A stretch of 64,000 bases of DNA, from positions 1 to 64,000 of the forward strand of contig CAAGCO010000020.1 in NCBI GenBank assembly GCA_900768345.1, written 5' to 3'. A program made the position numbers and the translations under genes. How positions within the stretch are numbered: the stretch's first letter is position 1; each line of letters starts with the position of its first letter. This DNA comes from Bacilli bacterium (lineage in GTDB: Bacteria > Bacillota_I > Bacilli_A > RF39 > UBA660). The notes under the pieces were generated by a model that was not told the origin of the DNA, searched no databases, and saw only the letters and a list, made by a program, of their open reading frames with translations. Below are positions 1 through 8,440 of this stretch, piece after piece.

Positions 1-1902
1 ACAAAAGCATCAAATGAATTTGCAGGATGGTACACATCAGCAACAGGTGGAACAAAAGTAACAAGTGAAACTGTATTAAGTGCTGCAACAACAGTATATG
101 CACACTGGACACCAACATGTTTCGCATTTACACCATCAACAGGAACAATAACTGATTATTATGATTATAAAGGAAATAATGAAGCAAACGGAAGTTGTTC
201 AAGAAGCGTTACAATACCAAGTACAATAAGTGGTAAAACTGTATTAAAAATAGGAAACTCTGCATTTAAAGAAAAAAATATAACTTCAGTAACAATTCCA
301 AATACAGTAACTGAAATAGGATATGATGCATTTTATAAAGATAGTATAACATCATTAACTATTCCATCAAGTGTTAAAAAAATCAATAGATCTGCATTCT
401 ATCAAAACAACATATCTTCATTAACACTAAATGAAGGCTTAACATATATCGGAAGTAATGCATTTTATCAAAATAAACTAACAGCACTAAAGACACCAAG
501 CACTTTAACTAAGATAGATTCTTCAGCATTCTATCAAAATAACATATCATCATTAACGCTAAATGAAGGCTTAACATATATCGGAGGTAATGCATTTTCT
601 CAAAATAAACTAACATCACTAAAAACACCAAGAACATTAACTAAGATAGAATATTCAGCGTTCTATCAAAATAGTATAGAGACATTAACATTAAATGAAG
701 GCTTAACATATATTGGAAGTACTGCATTTTATAAAAATAAACTAACTACGCTAAAGACACCAAGCACATTAACTAAGATAGATAATTCAGCATTCTATCA
801 AAATAATATAGCAACATTAAGATTAAATGAAGGCTTAACATATATTGGAGGTAGTGCTTTCTCTCGCAATAAGTTAACGACAGTAACAACTCCTTCAACG
901 TTAATAACTTTAGATTCATATGCTTTCTCTGATAACCAAATAACTTCATTAACTTTAAATGATAAATTAACCACAATAGGAGATTTCGCATTTTCTTATA
1001 ATAAAATTCCAACAGTAACAATACCAAAATCAGTTACAAGTTTAGGAAATGCATCATTTAATAGCAATCAACTTCCAGACAGTATAGCAACATTCTATAA
1101 AAGAAATAGTGATGGAAGTGAAAATAAAACAACTGTTGTAAGTTATGGAGGATCAAATAGAACTGATGTTATTGTTCCAAGTACAGTTAAGACAATAAAT
1201 CCTTATGCATATTACCATAACTATATAAGAAAGATTACGCTTCCGGAAGGATTAACTAAAATTGATAGCAATGGATTAGCATTTAATAGTTTAAGTGAAA
1301 TAAAATTACCATCCACAATTAATTACTTAGGAAGTTATGCATTATATGTAAATATTCTTCGAAGCATTGATTATAATAACTCTGTAATAACATATATTGG
1401 AACTGCAGCGATGAACTCTAATTATCTAGATGATTCGCAAGCATTTATATATGCGAAAAATTCTGACGGAACAGACGATAAAACAAAACTGATAAGTTAT
1501 GGTGGTGCTAATAGAAGTACTGTTACCGTACCAAACAGCGTAAAGGAAATAGGCGATAGTGCATTTTTTGCAAATTGGATAAAATCAGTAATATTCCCAG
1601 AAGGACTAGAAAAAATTGGAACATCAGTATTTTCTGCATGTAGTTTAAGTGGAAGTATAACACTTCCATCAACGGTAACATCCATCGGAAATAGTGCGTT
1701 TATAAAAACAACTCTATATAATAAATACAATGAAGGAATAGCAGAAATAGTAAATAAAACGGGAAAATCATTTAAATGGCACACAATTTTTAATAATAAT
1801 TATTATTATAATCAGGACTACCCAACAGTATATCACAAAGATTTTGAGTTTGAAACTGGTACAGTAATAAATCCAGCAGGAGACATCACTATTTCAAAAT
1901 AA
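1..1902 (+). CDS. BspA-like leucine-rich repeat surface protein, 5' end missing
   Basis: The reading frame is open from base 1 to the TAA at 1900-1902, so the window holds only the C-terminal 633 residues. The first 35 or so residues look like an InlB B-repeat (Listeria-Bacteroides repeat; FAGWYTSATGGTKV, then TTVYAHW). The rest is a series of LRR_5/BspA-type repeats (pattern ITSVTIPNTVTEIGYDAFY). Between about residues 132 and 307 the repeats are nearly identical at DNA level. Two inserts with the pattern NSDGxxxKT...SYGGANR separate repeat blocks. No membrane anchor or sortase signal is visible at the C-terminus. Such proteins are usually secreted adhesins; that role is from the family. A hairpin terminator overlaps the stop, so the gene ends its transcript. 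Confidence 0.85.
   Translation, partial: TKASNEFAGWYTSATGGTKVTSETVLSAATTVYAHWTPTCFAFTPSTGTITDYYDYKGNNEANGSCSRSVTIPSTISGKTVLKIGNSAFKEKNITSVTIPNTVTEIGYDAFYKDSITSLTIPSSVKKINRSAFYQNNISSLTLNEGLTYIGSNAFYQNKLTALKTPSTLTKIDSSAFYQNNISSLTLNEGLTYIGGNAFSQNKLTSLKTPRTLTKIEYSAFYQNSIETLTLNEGLTYIGSTAFYKNKLTTLKTPSTLTKIDNSAFYQNNIATLRLNEGLTYIGGSAFSRNKLTTVTTPSTLITLDSYAFSDNQITSLTLNDKLTTIGDFAFSYNKIPTVTIPKSVTSLGNASFNSNQLPDSIATFYKRNSDGSENKTTVVSYGGSNRTDVIVPSTVKTINPYAYYHNYIRKITLPEGLTKIDSNGLAFNSLSEIKLPSTINYLGSYALYVNILRSIDYNNSVITYIGTAAMNSNYLDDSQAFIYAKNSDGTDDKTKLISYGGANRSTVTVPNSVKEIGDSAFFANWIKSVIFPEGLEKIGTSVFSACSLSGSITLPSTVTSIGNSAFIKTTLYNKYNEGIAEIVNKTGKSFKWHTIFNNNYYYNQDYPTVYHKDFEFETGTVINPAGDITISK
394..921 (+). repeat. 132-bp tandem repeats inside the LRR gene
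   Basis: Four units start with GCATTCTATCAAAA-like or GCGTTCTATCAAAA sequence at 394, 526, 658 and 790, exactly 132 bp (44 codons, two 22-residue LRRs) apart. Units differ by a modest number of substitutions. The preserved frame allows copy-number change by recombination without breaking the protein. Confidence 0.85.
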
Positions 1903-1933
1903 AGAAATTAATTAAAAATTAATTTCTTTTTTA
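1901..1933 (+). terminator. Rho-independent terminator of the LRR gene
   Basis: A perfect 13-bp stem (1901-1913 with 1917-1929), a 3-nt AAA loop and a following T-run; it overlaps the stop codon. Confidence 0.85.
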
Positions 1934-1948
1934 TTTATTTAAAAACCA

Positions 1949-1977
1949 TTTACTTAAAAATTTTACTTTGATATAAT
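1949..1977 (+). promoter_or_regulatory. Promoter of the arginine deiminase operon
   Basis: TTTACT (1949-1954), 17 bp, TATAAT (1972-1977). It lies between the LRR terminator and arcA. SD sequence AAGGAGAG precedes the ATG at 2012. Confidence 0.6.
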
Positions 1978-2011
1978 AATAGAGAAAATAGATATAATAA
2001 AGGAGAGTTAA

Positions 2012-3247
2012 ATGAAACCAATAAATGTAACAAGTGAGATAAACCCACTAAAAAAAGTATTAGTTCATAGACCTGGTAGAGAATTATTGAATCTTACACC
2101 GGATAGTCTTGGTAGATTACTATTTGATGATATTCCATACTTACCAGTTGCCCAAGAAGAACATGATGAATTCGTAAGAATCTTAAAAGACAATGGAGTA
2201 GAAGTAGTATATTTAGAAGATTTAATGACTGAAGTACTAGATTTAGATCCTGAAATTAGAGAAAGATTTATTACTCAATTTATCTATGAAGCAGGTATTC
2301 GTACTCCAAAATATAGAGGACTTGTATATGAATACTTATCTTCAATAGAAAATAATAGACTTCTAGTTTTAAAAACTATGGAAGGAATTATTAATAACGA
2401 AGTAATTAAAGCTAAAGCTAAAAAAGGTAAAAGTTTAGTAGACTCAATCAAAGAAGATACTCAATTCGTAGTAGATCCTATGCCAAACTTATACTTTACT
2501 CGTGATCCATTTGCATCAATCGGAAATGGTGTATCACTAAATAGAATGTACTCAGTAACTCGTAATAGAGAAACAATATATGCTGAATATATATTTGAGT
2601 ATCATCCAGATTATAAAGGACAAGTAGACAAATATTTTGATAGATATAGTGCTTATCATATTGAAGGTGGAGATGTTCTTAATTTAAATGAACATATCTT
2701 AGCAATAGGAATTAGTCAAAGAACATGTGCTGATGCTATAGAAGAATTAGCATATAAAGTATTTGCTGATCAAGATGCTAAAATTGATACAATCTTAGCA
2801 TTTACTATTCCAGAATGTCGTGCATTCATGCATTTAGACACTGTATTTACTCAAATAGATGTAGATAAATTTACATATCACCCAGGAATCATGGGAACAC
2901 TTAAAGTATTTGAAATAACTAGTGATGGTGAAGGAGGACTTAATGTTAAAGAAAGAAATGCTTCACTTGAAAAGATATTAGAAGATTATCTTCATAGAAA
3001 AATAACTTTAATACCATGTGCTGGAGGAGATAAGATTGGTGCTGAACGTGAACAATGGAACGATGGAAGTAATACATTATGTATAGCTCCAGGAGTAGTT
3101 ATTGTTTACGATAGAAATAATATCACCAATGAATTATTAAGAGACAATGGAATTAAAGTTCTAGAAATGCATAGTGCAGAGTTATCTAGAGGTAGAGGTG
3201 GTCCAAGATGTATGTCAATGCCTTTAGTAAGAGCTGACAAACCTTGA
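2012..3247 (+). CDS. arcA: Arginine deiminase
   Basis: Hydrolyses L-arginine to citrulline and ammonia, the first step of the ADI pathway (cytoplasm). The 411-residue length is normal. Active-site residues are all in place: D165 in FTRDPF, H216-E218 in HIEGGD, H274 and D276 in FMHLDTVF, and the nucleophile C400 in GGPRCMSMPL. SD AAGGAGAG precedes the ATG. The TGA stop at 3245-3247 overlaps the TTG start of the next gene (TTGA), which implies translational coupling to carbamate kinase. No ornithine carbamoyltransferase gene (arcB/argF) lies beside it, although it normally sits between these functions. The identification is secure. Confidence 0.97.
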   Translation: MKPINVTSEINPLKKVLVHRPGRELLNLTPDSLGRLLFDDIPYLPVAQEEHDEFVRILKDNGVEVVYLEDLMTEVLDLDPEIRERFITQFIYEAGIRTPKYRGLVYEYLSSIENNRLLVLKTMEGIINNEVIKAKAKKGKSLVDSIKEDTQFVVDPMPNLYFTRDPFASIGNGVSLNRMYSVTRNRETIYAEYIFEYHPDYKGQVDKYFDRYSAYHIEGGDVLNLNEHILAIGISQRTCADAIEELAYKVFADQDAKIDTILAFTIPECRAFMHLDTVFTQIDVDKFTYHPGIMGTLKVFEITSDGEGGLNVKERNASLEKILEDYLHRKITLIPCAGGDKIGAEREQWNDGSNTLCIAPGVVIVYDRNNITNELLRDNGIKVLEMHSAELSRGRGGPRCMSMPLVRADKP

Positions 3248-5631
3248 AAAAAAATAGAAGTATTGTTGTAGCTTTAGGTGGAAATGCTCTTGGAAATAAT
3301 CCTGAAGAGCAACTAAAGCTAGTTAAGAACACTGCTAAATCAATCGTAGATTTAGTTAGTGAAGGATATAATGTAGTTGTAAGCCACGGAAATGGACCTC
3401 AAGTGGGAATGATTAACCTAGCATTTGAGGAATCTAAAGACACACCAAATATGCCATTCGCAGAATGTGGTGCAATGAGTCAAGGATACATAGGTTATCA
3501 CTTACAACAAGCAATTCAAACTGAATTGAAAGCAAGGGGTATCAATAAAGGATGTGCATCAGTAGTTACACAAGTACTTGTTGATAAAAAAGACCCAGCT
3601 TTTAATAACCCAGATAAACCTGTTGGTTCGTTTTATACCAAAAAAGAAGCAGACAAAATTGCTTCTGAAAGAGGTTATACGTTCACAGAAGATGCTGGAA
3701 GAGGCTATAGGAGAGTTGTACCTTCTCCTAAACCTATAGAAATAGTAGAACTTGATTTAATCAAAGACCTTTTAGATCAAGGGAATATTGTTATAGTATC
3801 AGGAGGAGGAGGAATACCAGTTGTTAGGGAAGGTGGTTCTTTAAAAGGAGTAGCAGCTGTTATTGATAAAGATAGATCTAGTTCGCTTTTAGCAAGAAAA
3901 CTAGATGCAGATATCTTGTTAATACTTACTACAGTAGAAAAAGTTTCACTTAAATATAACACAGTCGACCAAATTAATATTCATAATTTAGAAGTATCTG
4001 AAGCAAAAAAATACATCAAATCTGGCGAATTTGCTAAAGGAAGCATGCTTCCAAAAGTAGAATCTTGTATAGATTTTTGTGAATACAAAGAGGGTGGCGT
4101 TGGTATTATCACATCACTTGATTGTGCCAAAGAGGCTATCAATGAAGAAACAGGTACAATAATTAGAAATACGAAAAAGGGAGGCAAAAAAATGGCTAAA
4201 ACAAGAAAAAAAGAAAGAATGTCAGCCTTTACAATCATCTTCTTACTTATTATTGCTCTTGCATTAATTACTTTAATTCTTCCAAATGCGGCATTTGATG
4301 AAGCAGGAACAATAATTAATGGTAGTGGAGTAGTTAAAGCAAAAATATCAAATGTTTTACTATCACCAATACTAGGTTTTGGAAGTGCTGTAGACGTATG
4401 TGTATTCGTTCTTATACTTGGAGGATTCTTACAAGTAGTAACTAAATCAGGGGCTCTAGAAAATGGAATTAAGGTCTTAGTTAAAAAATTAAAAGGAAAT
4501 GAATTAGTATTAATTCCAATACTAATGATAATATTCTCAATAGGTGGAACAACTTATGGAATGTTAGAAGAAACAGTTGGTTTCTATGCATTACTTGCAT
4601 TTACAATGGTAGCTGCAGGTATGGATACAATTGTTGCATCAGCAACTGTATTATTAGGTGCTGGAAGTGGTGTTTTAGGTTCAACTATTAACCCATTTGC
4701 AACAGGAGCAGCAATAGCAGCTCTACCAGAAGGAATGGCTGTAAACCAAGGTATTGTTATTGCTTTAGGAGCAGTTCTTTGGTTAATATCATTAGGCGTT
4801 TCAATGTTCTTTGTAATGAGATATGCTAAAAAAGTAAAAGCAGATAAAGGATCAACTTTCTTATCATTGCAAGAACAAAAGAAAATGGAAAAATTCAAAG
4901 AAGCAGATGAATCAAAAGAAGTTACTCTTACTGGAAGACAAAAGGCTACTTTATGGATTTTCGGTATAACATTCATAGTTATGATTGTAGGATTCATTCC
5001 ATGGGGTGAATTTGGTATTACATTCTTTAAGTCATGGACTGGCTGGTTAACAGGAACACCTCTTGGTGAGTGGTACTTTAATGAATCAGCAGCATGGTTC
5101 TTCATAATGGCAATTATTATTGGTATTATTAATGGATTTAGTGCTAATCAAATCATAGATGAATTTATTGCAGGTGCAAGAGATATTTTATCAGTTGTAC
5201 TTATCGTTGCAGTAGCGCGTGGTGTTTACTCATTAATGAGTCAAACATATTTAGATAATTACATTATTTATAATGTTGCTGATATGTTAAAAGGAACTCC
5301 AGTTGCATTATTTACACCTTGCAACTATTTATTACATATAGTACTTTCAGTACTTGTACCATCTAGTTCAGGACTTGCAACTATTTCAACACCAATCATG
5401 GCTCCACTTGCAGCACAACTTGGTTATAGTGTAGAAACTACAATTATGACTTTCGTTGCAGCAAACGGACTTGTAAACTTAATTACTCCAACATGCGGAG
5501 CAATTATGGGTGGTTTAGCTCTTGCTAAAGTTAATTACACAACTTGGGTTAAATGGGCTACTAAAGTTATAGTAACTATCGGTTTAGCATCAATGGTAAT
5601 CTTAACATTCGCATCAGTTATACTTTCTTAA
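3244..5631 (+). CDS. arcC: Fused carbamate kinase - YfcC-family arginine/ornithine transporter
   Basis: One 795-codon frame encodes two proteins that are normally separate. Residues 1 to about 305 are carbamate kinase: ALGGNAL, SHGNGPQVG, RRVVPSPKP, VSGGGGIPVV and AVIDKDRSSSLLA are all present. It makes ATP from carbamoyl phosphate. From residue 317 (ATG at 4192) follows a complete, roughly 479-residue YfcC/DcuC-superfamily membrane carrier, with about 11-12 hydrophobic segments. In ADI operons this family probably exchanges arginine for ornithine or takes up arginine. The joint (about residues 306-325) is Lys-rich and has no stop. A strong SD (GGGAGG at 4179-4184) sits 7 nt before M317, so a free transporter may also be made. 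The TTG start overlaps arcA and has little SD of its own. Either a true fusion or recent stop-codon loss would explain it. Confidence 0.9.
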   Translation: MKKNRSIVVALGGNALGNNPEEQLKLVKNTAKSIVDLVSEGYNVVVSHGNGPQVGMINLAFEESKDTPNMPFAECGAMSQGYIGYHLQQAIQTELKARGINKGCASVVTQVLVDKKDPAFNNPDKPVGSFYTKKEADKIASERGYTFTEDAGRGYRRVVPSPKPIEIVELDLIKDLLDQGNIVIVSGGGGIPVVREGGSLKGVAAVIDKDRSSSLLARKLDADILLILTTVEKVSLKYNTVDQINIHNLEVSEAKKYIKSGEFAKGSMLPKVESCIDFCEYKEGGVGIITSLDCAKEAINEETGTIIRNTKKGGKKMAKTRKKERMSAFTIIFLLIIALALITLILPNAAFDEAGTIINGSGVVKAKISNVLLSPILGFGSAVDVCVFVLILGGFLQVVTKSGALENGIKVLVKKLKGNELVLIPILMIIFSIGGTTYGMLEETVGFYALLAFTMVAAGMDTIVASATVLLGAGSGVLGSTINPFATGAAIAALPEGMAVNQGIVIALGAVLWLISLGVSMFFVMRYAKKVKADKGSTFLSLQEQKKMEKFKEADESKEVTLTGRQKATLWIFGITFIVMIVGFIPWGEFGITFFKSWTGWLTGTPLGEWYFNESAAWFFIMAIIIGIINGFSANQIIDEFIAGARDILSVVLIVAVARGVYSLMSQTYLDNYIIYNVADMLKGTPVALFTPCNYLLHIVLSVLVPSSSGLATISTPIMAPLAAQLGYSVETTIMTFVAANGLVNLITPTCGAIMGGLALAKVNYTTWVKWATKVIVTIGLASMVILTFASVILS
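4177..4194 (+). promoter_or_regulatory. Internal ribosome binding site within the arcC-transporter fusion
   Basis: AAGGGAGG followed by 7 nt and ATG at 4192-4194, in frame inside the fused gene. Spacing and strength match true starts elsewhere in the window. This is the ancestral start of the transporter gene and may still be used. Confidence 0.65.
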
Positions 5632-5636
5632 AAAAA

Positions 5637-5663
5637 ATAAAAACTCCATTAGGAGTTTTTTTA
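5637..5663 (+). terminator. Terminator of the arc operon
   Basis: AAACTCC (5641-5647), ATTA loop, GGAGTTT (5652-5658), T-run, with flanking A-run. It could also serve the convergent small gene at 5674-5943. Confidence 0.85.
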
Positions 5664-5673
5664 TTTTGAAAAA

Positions 5674-5943
5674 TTATATCATATATAAATTATTATCGTT
5701 AACTTCTAGTGAAGCGGACTCTAACTTTTGAAGTCTAATATCTAAATTTCTAACTTGTCTTTCTAGCTTATTAATTCTACTTTCAAATTCATCATTACTT
5801 GTATATCCCATCTGTTCTGGAATAACATTAGGTCCATAAGCTTGATACTGACTATTCATATTATAACCACTTGGTGGTATAAAACCTCCAGGATTACTAT
5901 AACCTTGATTTAAATTTTGATAAAACATATCTCTATTATTCAT
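5674..5943 (-). CDS. Small Pro/Gly-rich coiled-coil protein, unknown function
   Basis: An 89-residue protein starting at the ATG on the complement of 5941-5943. The N-terminal half is rich in Asn, Gly, Pro, Tyr and Gln. The C-terminal part (about 48-80) has a short heptad pattern (INKLERQVRNLDIRLQKLE). No signal peptide or membrane segment. The same frame runs on upstream to 6294, but that stretch lies antisense to trmB and reads like a shadow. A weak GGTGAG lies just before the chosen start. It is divergent from trmB, and the intergenic region would carry both promoters. I do not recognise the family. Confidence 0.6.
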   Translation of the reverse strand: MNNRDMFYQNLNQGYSNPGGFIPPSGYNMNSQYQAYGPNVIPEQMGYTSNDEFESRINKLERQVRNLDIRLQKLESASLEVNDNNLYMI

Positions 5944-5963
5944 ACACTCACCTACAATAATAT

Positions 5964-5992
5964 ATGACAAAAGATTACTCTTAGTGTATAAT
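5964..5992 (+). promoter_or_regulatory. Promoter of trmB
   Basis: ATGACA (5964-5969), 17 bp, TATAAT (5987-5992). Transcription would begin near 5999, so a GTG at 5984 that opens the longest frame cannot be the real start. Confidence 0.75.
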
Positions 5993-6013
5993 ATTAATTG
6001 CGAGGTGAGCATT

Positions 6014-6631
6014 TTGCGATTAAAACATATTAAAAATGCAGAAGAAATAATATCAAAATCAAAATATTTAGAACAAAATCCAAGAGATAATAAAGGTAAT
6101 TGGAATAAAGTATTTAATAATGATAATAATATAGAAATAGAAATAGGAATGGGTAAAGGAAAATTCATTATCGAAAAGGCTATACAAAATCCTAATGTTA
6201 ATTTTATAGGTATTGAAAAATATGATAGTCCTTTAGTAAGTGCAGTTAAAAAACTAGAAGAATTAGAACTAAATAATTTAAGATTAGTATGCATAGATGC
6301 ACTCGGAATAGAAGAAATATTTGATCATGAAATAGATAAAATATACTTGAATTTTAGTGATCCATGGCCTAAAAAAAGACATGTCAAGAGAAGATTAACA
6401 TCAAGTGTATTCTTAAATAAATATGAAAGTTTATTTAAAAATGAAAAACGAATTGAAATGAAAACAGATAATGATGACTTATATGATTACACTTGTGAGT
6501 CATTCATAGAAAATGGATACGATATAGTAAAAACAGACACTAATTATTTAGACACGATAAGAACTGAATACGAAGACAAATTCATTGGTTTAGGTAAAAA
6601 CATAAATTATATTAGTGTTGTTAAAAAATAA
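6014..6631 (+). CDS. trmB: tRNA (guanine-N7)-methyltransferase
   Basis: Uses SAM to methylate G46 in the variable loop of tRNAs. The SAM-binding motif IEIGMGKGKF, the IGIEKYDS segment and the family signature NFSDPWPKKRH are present, followed by RRLTSS and a C-terminal half typical of TrmB. I start it at the TTG at 6014: SD GAGGTGA lies 5-6 nt upstream and the resulting N-terminus (MRLKHIKNAEEI) matches the start of TrmB proteins. That gives 205 residues, the usual length. The extra ten codons upstream fall in the -10 box. It appears monocistronic or leads into the lipoprotein gene 38 bp downstream. Confidence 0.94.
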   Translation: MRLKHIKNAEEIISKSKYLEQNPRDNKGNWNKVFNNDNNIEIEIGMGKGKFIIEKAIQNPNVNFIGIEKYDSPLVSAVKKLEELELNNLRLVCIDALGIEEIFDHEIDKIYLNFSDPWPKKRHVKRRLTSSVFLNKYESLFKNEKRIEMKTDNDDLYDYTCESFIENGYDIVKTDTNYLDTIRTEYEDKFIGLGKNINYISVVKK

Positions 6632-6669
6632 ATTATTTGCTATAATTTTAATGTAGTAGGAGATAAGAA

Positions 6670-7284
6670 ATGTATAAGAAAATTATAATTGTATTATGTT
6701 TATTTCTTTTTACCGGATGTACAAGAACTTACTATATGAATAGTCTTTCTTATGAAGAAATATTAAATTATGCAACAATAGAAGAAAATGACTTACATAA
6801 TACAAATAATAAAGGATTTAAATATTATTTGCCAACCGGATTTAGTGTAACTAAAGATGATGGATTCAATCAAACACTAACATCACATAACAATATCTAT
6901 TATTTAAATATCGATATAGTTAGTTATTATTATAAAAAAGGTACTGAAGAAACAAAAGAAATAGATGATTATTACTTCTATAAATTCAATAAAAATGGTA
7001 AAGATGGATACTTAAGAATAACAAAAAATAATGATAAATTTTTTGTTGAGTTGTGTTATAATTATGCTATAATAGAAGTAGAGGTAGAAGAAAGTGAGAT
7101 AAAGTATGCAGTTTCAAGAGGAATCACTATTCTAAACTCAGTAAAATATAACGATACTGTAATAGAAAAGAAACTAAATGATAAGGATATAGAATCAAAA
7201 GAAACAGCATATAAAATTCCAGAGCCTAAAGAAAAAAATGAAACAAAAAATGTTCTTGAATACATAAATGAGAATGAAGAATAG
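6670..7284 (+). CDS. Putative lipoprotein, unknown function
   Basis: 204 residues. The N-terminus is a lipoprotein signal: Lys, a hydrophobic run, then the lipobox LFTGC with Cys17 as the predicted lipidated residue. The mature part is Lys/Glu/Asn-rich without cysteine clusters, contains the segment KYYLPTGFSV, and ends in a charged tail (EPKEKNETKN). SD AGGAGATAAG precedes the ATG. It is followed closely by three genes for an acidic cytoplasmic protein, a one-span membrane protein and a YtxH protein, all in the same direction, so the group may act together at the membrane. No known domain recognised. Confidence 0.75.
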   Translation: MYKKIIIVLCLFLFTGCTRTYYMNSLSYEEILNYATIEENDLHNTNNKGFKYYLPTGFSVTKDDGFNQTLTSHNNIYYLNIDIVSYYYKKGTEETKEIDDYYFYKFNKNGKDGYLRITKNNDKFFVELCYNYAIIEVEVEESEIKYAVSRGITILNSVKYNDTVIEKKLNDKDIESKETAYKIPEPKEKNETKNVLEYINENEE

Positions 7285-7301
7285 AAGAAAGAGGTGCGAT
7301 T

Positions 7302-8141
7302 GTGGGAGTTTTTAGTAAACTAAAAAATATATTCTATGATGAAGAATATGTAGACGAACCAGAAGCAGAAATTAAAAAAGTAGATAAAGTTCTAAAAAAA
7401 GAAGTTGAAGAAGCAAAACCTAGAGTTGAAGAAATAAAAATCACTAGAGAAGAGCCAAAACGTGAAGAAGTAAAAAGAGTTCTTGAAGAACCAAAAGCAA
7501 GTAACGACTTTAGTGAAAGAGAATTATTTAGAAGCGAAAGAACATTCAATTTCACAGAATTTGATGATGACGAAGAGTTACCACCAAGAAGAAATGTTTT
7601 GAATCCTGAACCAAAAGTAGCTAAAAGAACAGAAGTTCAAAAACCAGCTATACCTGAACAACCAAAAATCTTTAAACCAAGTCCAATAATTTCGCCAATT
7701 TATGGAATTTTAGATAAGGATTATAAAAAAGATGAAGTTGTATCTAAACCAGTTAGAGAAGAAAAACCTGTAATAAAAGATTCAGCTACAACATATGATA
7801 CTGTTAGAAGAAAAGCATATGGTACTCTTGAGGATGAACTTGAAGACACATTAAATTCTATGAATAAATTAACTCCAGAAGCAATCAGCAACGAAGTAAA
7901 TAAAATAGATAAGTCAGTAGACGAACTTGATAAGAAAACAAATAAAATTGAAGATTTAATCAGTAAAATTGAAAGTACTACATCAGACGTATCAGTAGGA
8001 GAGCTTGAGGATAAAATGGAACTTGAGCACTTCGATGATGAAGATGATGAACCAGTTAGTGATAAAACTATGACAAATAGTACTTTAGAGCACGATCTAT
8101 TTAATTTAATAGATTCAATGTATGATGATAAGGAGGATTAA
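7302..8141 (+). CDS. Acidic, largely disordered conserved protein with SPIYG motif
   Basis: 279 residues starting with GTG (SD GAGGTG 5 nt upstream). The N-terminal MGVFSKLKNIFYD could be an amphipathic membrane-binding helix. Residues 20-120 are highly charged and low in complexity (EEPKREEVKR), then comes a short hydrophobic motif PSPIISPIYGIL at about 127-138. The C-terminal half is acidic coiled coil (about 160-235). Similar linear motifs occur in unannotated Bacilli proteins, but I cannot name a family. It is 17 bp after the lipoprotein gene and 2 bp before the next, so it is almost certainly in one operon. It may be a scaffold at the membrane; that is inference. Confidence 0.75.
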   Translation: MGVFSKLKNIFYDEEYVDEPEAEIKKVDKVLKKEVEEAKPRVEEIKITREEPKREEVKRVLEEPKASNDFSERELFRSERTFNFTEFDDDEELPPRRNVLNPEPKVAKRTEVQKPAIPEQPKIFKPSPIISPIYGILDKDYKKDEVVSKPVREEKPVIKDSATTYDTVRRKAYGTLEDELEDTLNSMNKLTPEAISNEVNKIDKSVDELDKKTNKIEDLISKIESTTSDVSVGELEDKMELEHFDDEDDEPVSDKTMTNSTLEHDLFNLIDSMYDDKED

Positions 8142-8143
8142 AA

Positions 8144-8440
8144 ATGGAATTTTTAAGTGAAGCACTACCTATAGTAATATACTTATTACTAATTGTATTA
8201 TTAGTAGTAGCAATAATTATTGGCATTAGATTAATACTTACAATGAATAAAGTAGATGATATATTAGAAGATTTATCAGATAAAGCAAAATCACTAGATA
8301 AACTATTTAATATCATAGACTTTGCAACTGATAGAGTATCAATGATAAGCGATACAGTTATAAATTTCGTATCAGGTGCAATTAGTAAAATATTTAAAAA
8401 AAGAAATTTAAAGAAAGTAGAGGATGATGACGATGAGTAG
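8144..8440 (+). CDS. Single-span membrane protein, DUF948-like
   Basis: 98 residues: a membrane helix at about 8-31 (LPIVIYLLLIVLLVVAIIIG), then a helical stretch (VDDILEDLSDKAKSLDKL) and a charged C-terminus ending DDDDE. The layout resembles DUF948 proteins, which in Bacilli commonly sit beside YtxH genes, as here. SD AAGGAGG lies 5-6 nt before the ATG. Its last codons overlap the YtxH start by 8 bp, which implies coupling. Function unknown in the family, often linked to general stress. Confidence 0.8.
   Translation: MEFLSEALPIVIYLLLIVLLVVAIIIGIRLILTMNKVDDILEDLSDKAKSLDKLFNIIDFATDRVSMISDTVINFVSGAISKIFKKRNLKKVEDDDDE

Noticed and set aside
1..921. CRISPR array from the regular repeats
   Set aside because: The 132-bp repeats are contiguous, coding and in frame, with no spacers.
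5984..6013. Longer trmB start at GTG 5984
   Set aside because: It overlaps the -10 box TATAAT at 5987-5992 and lies upstream of the expected transcription start; TTG 6014 has an SD and the family N-terminus.
5944..6294. N-terminal extension of the small minus-strand gene
   Set aside because: It is antisense to trmB, and its hydrophobic, Ser/Leu-rich composition is typical of a shadow frame.
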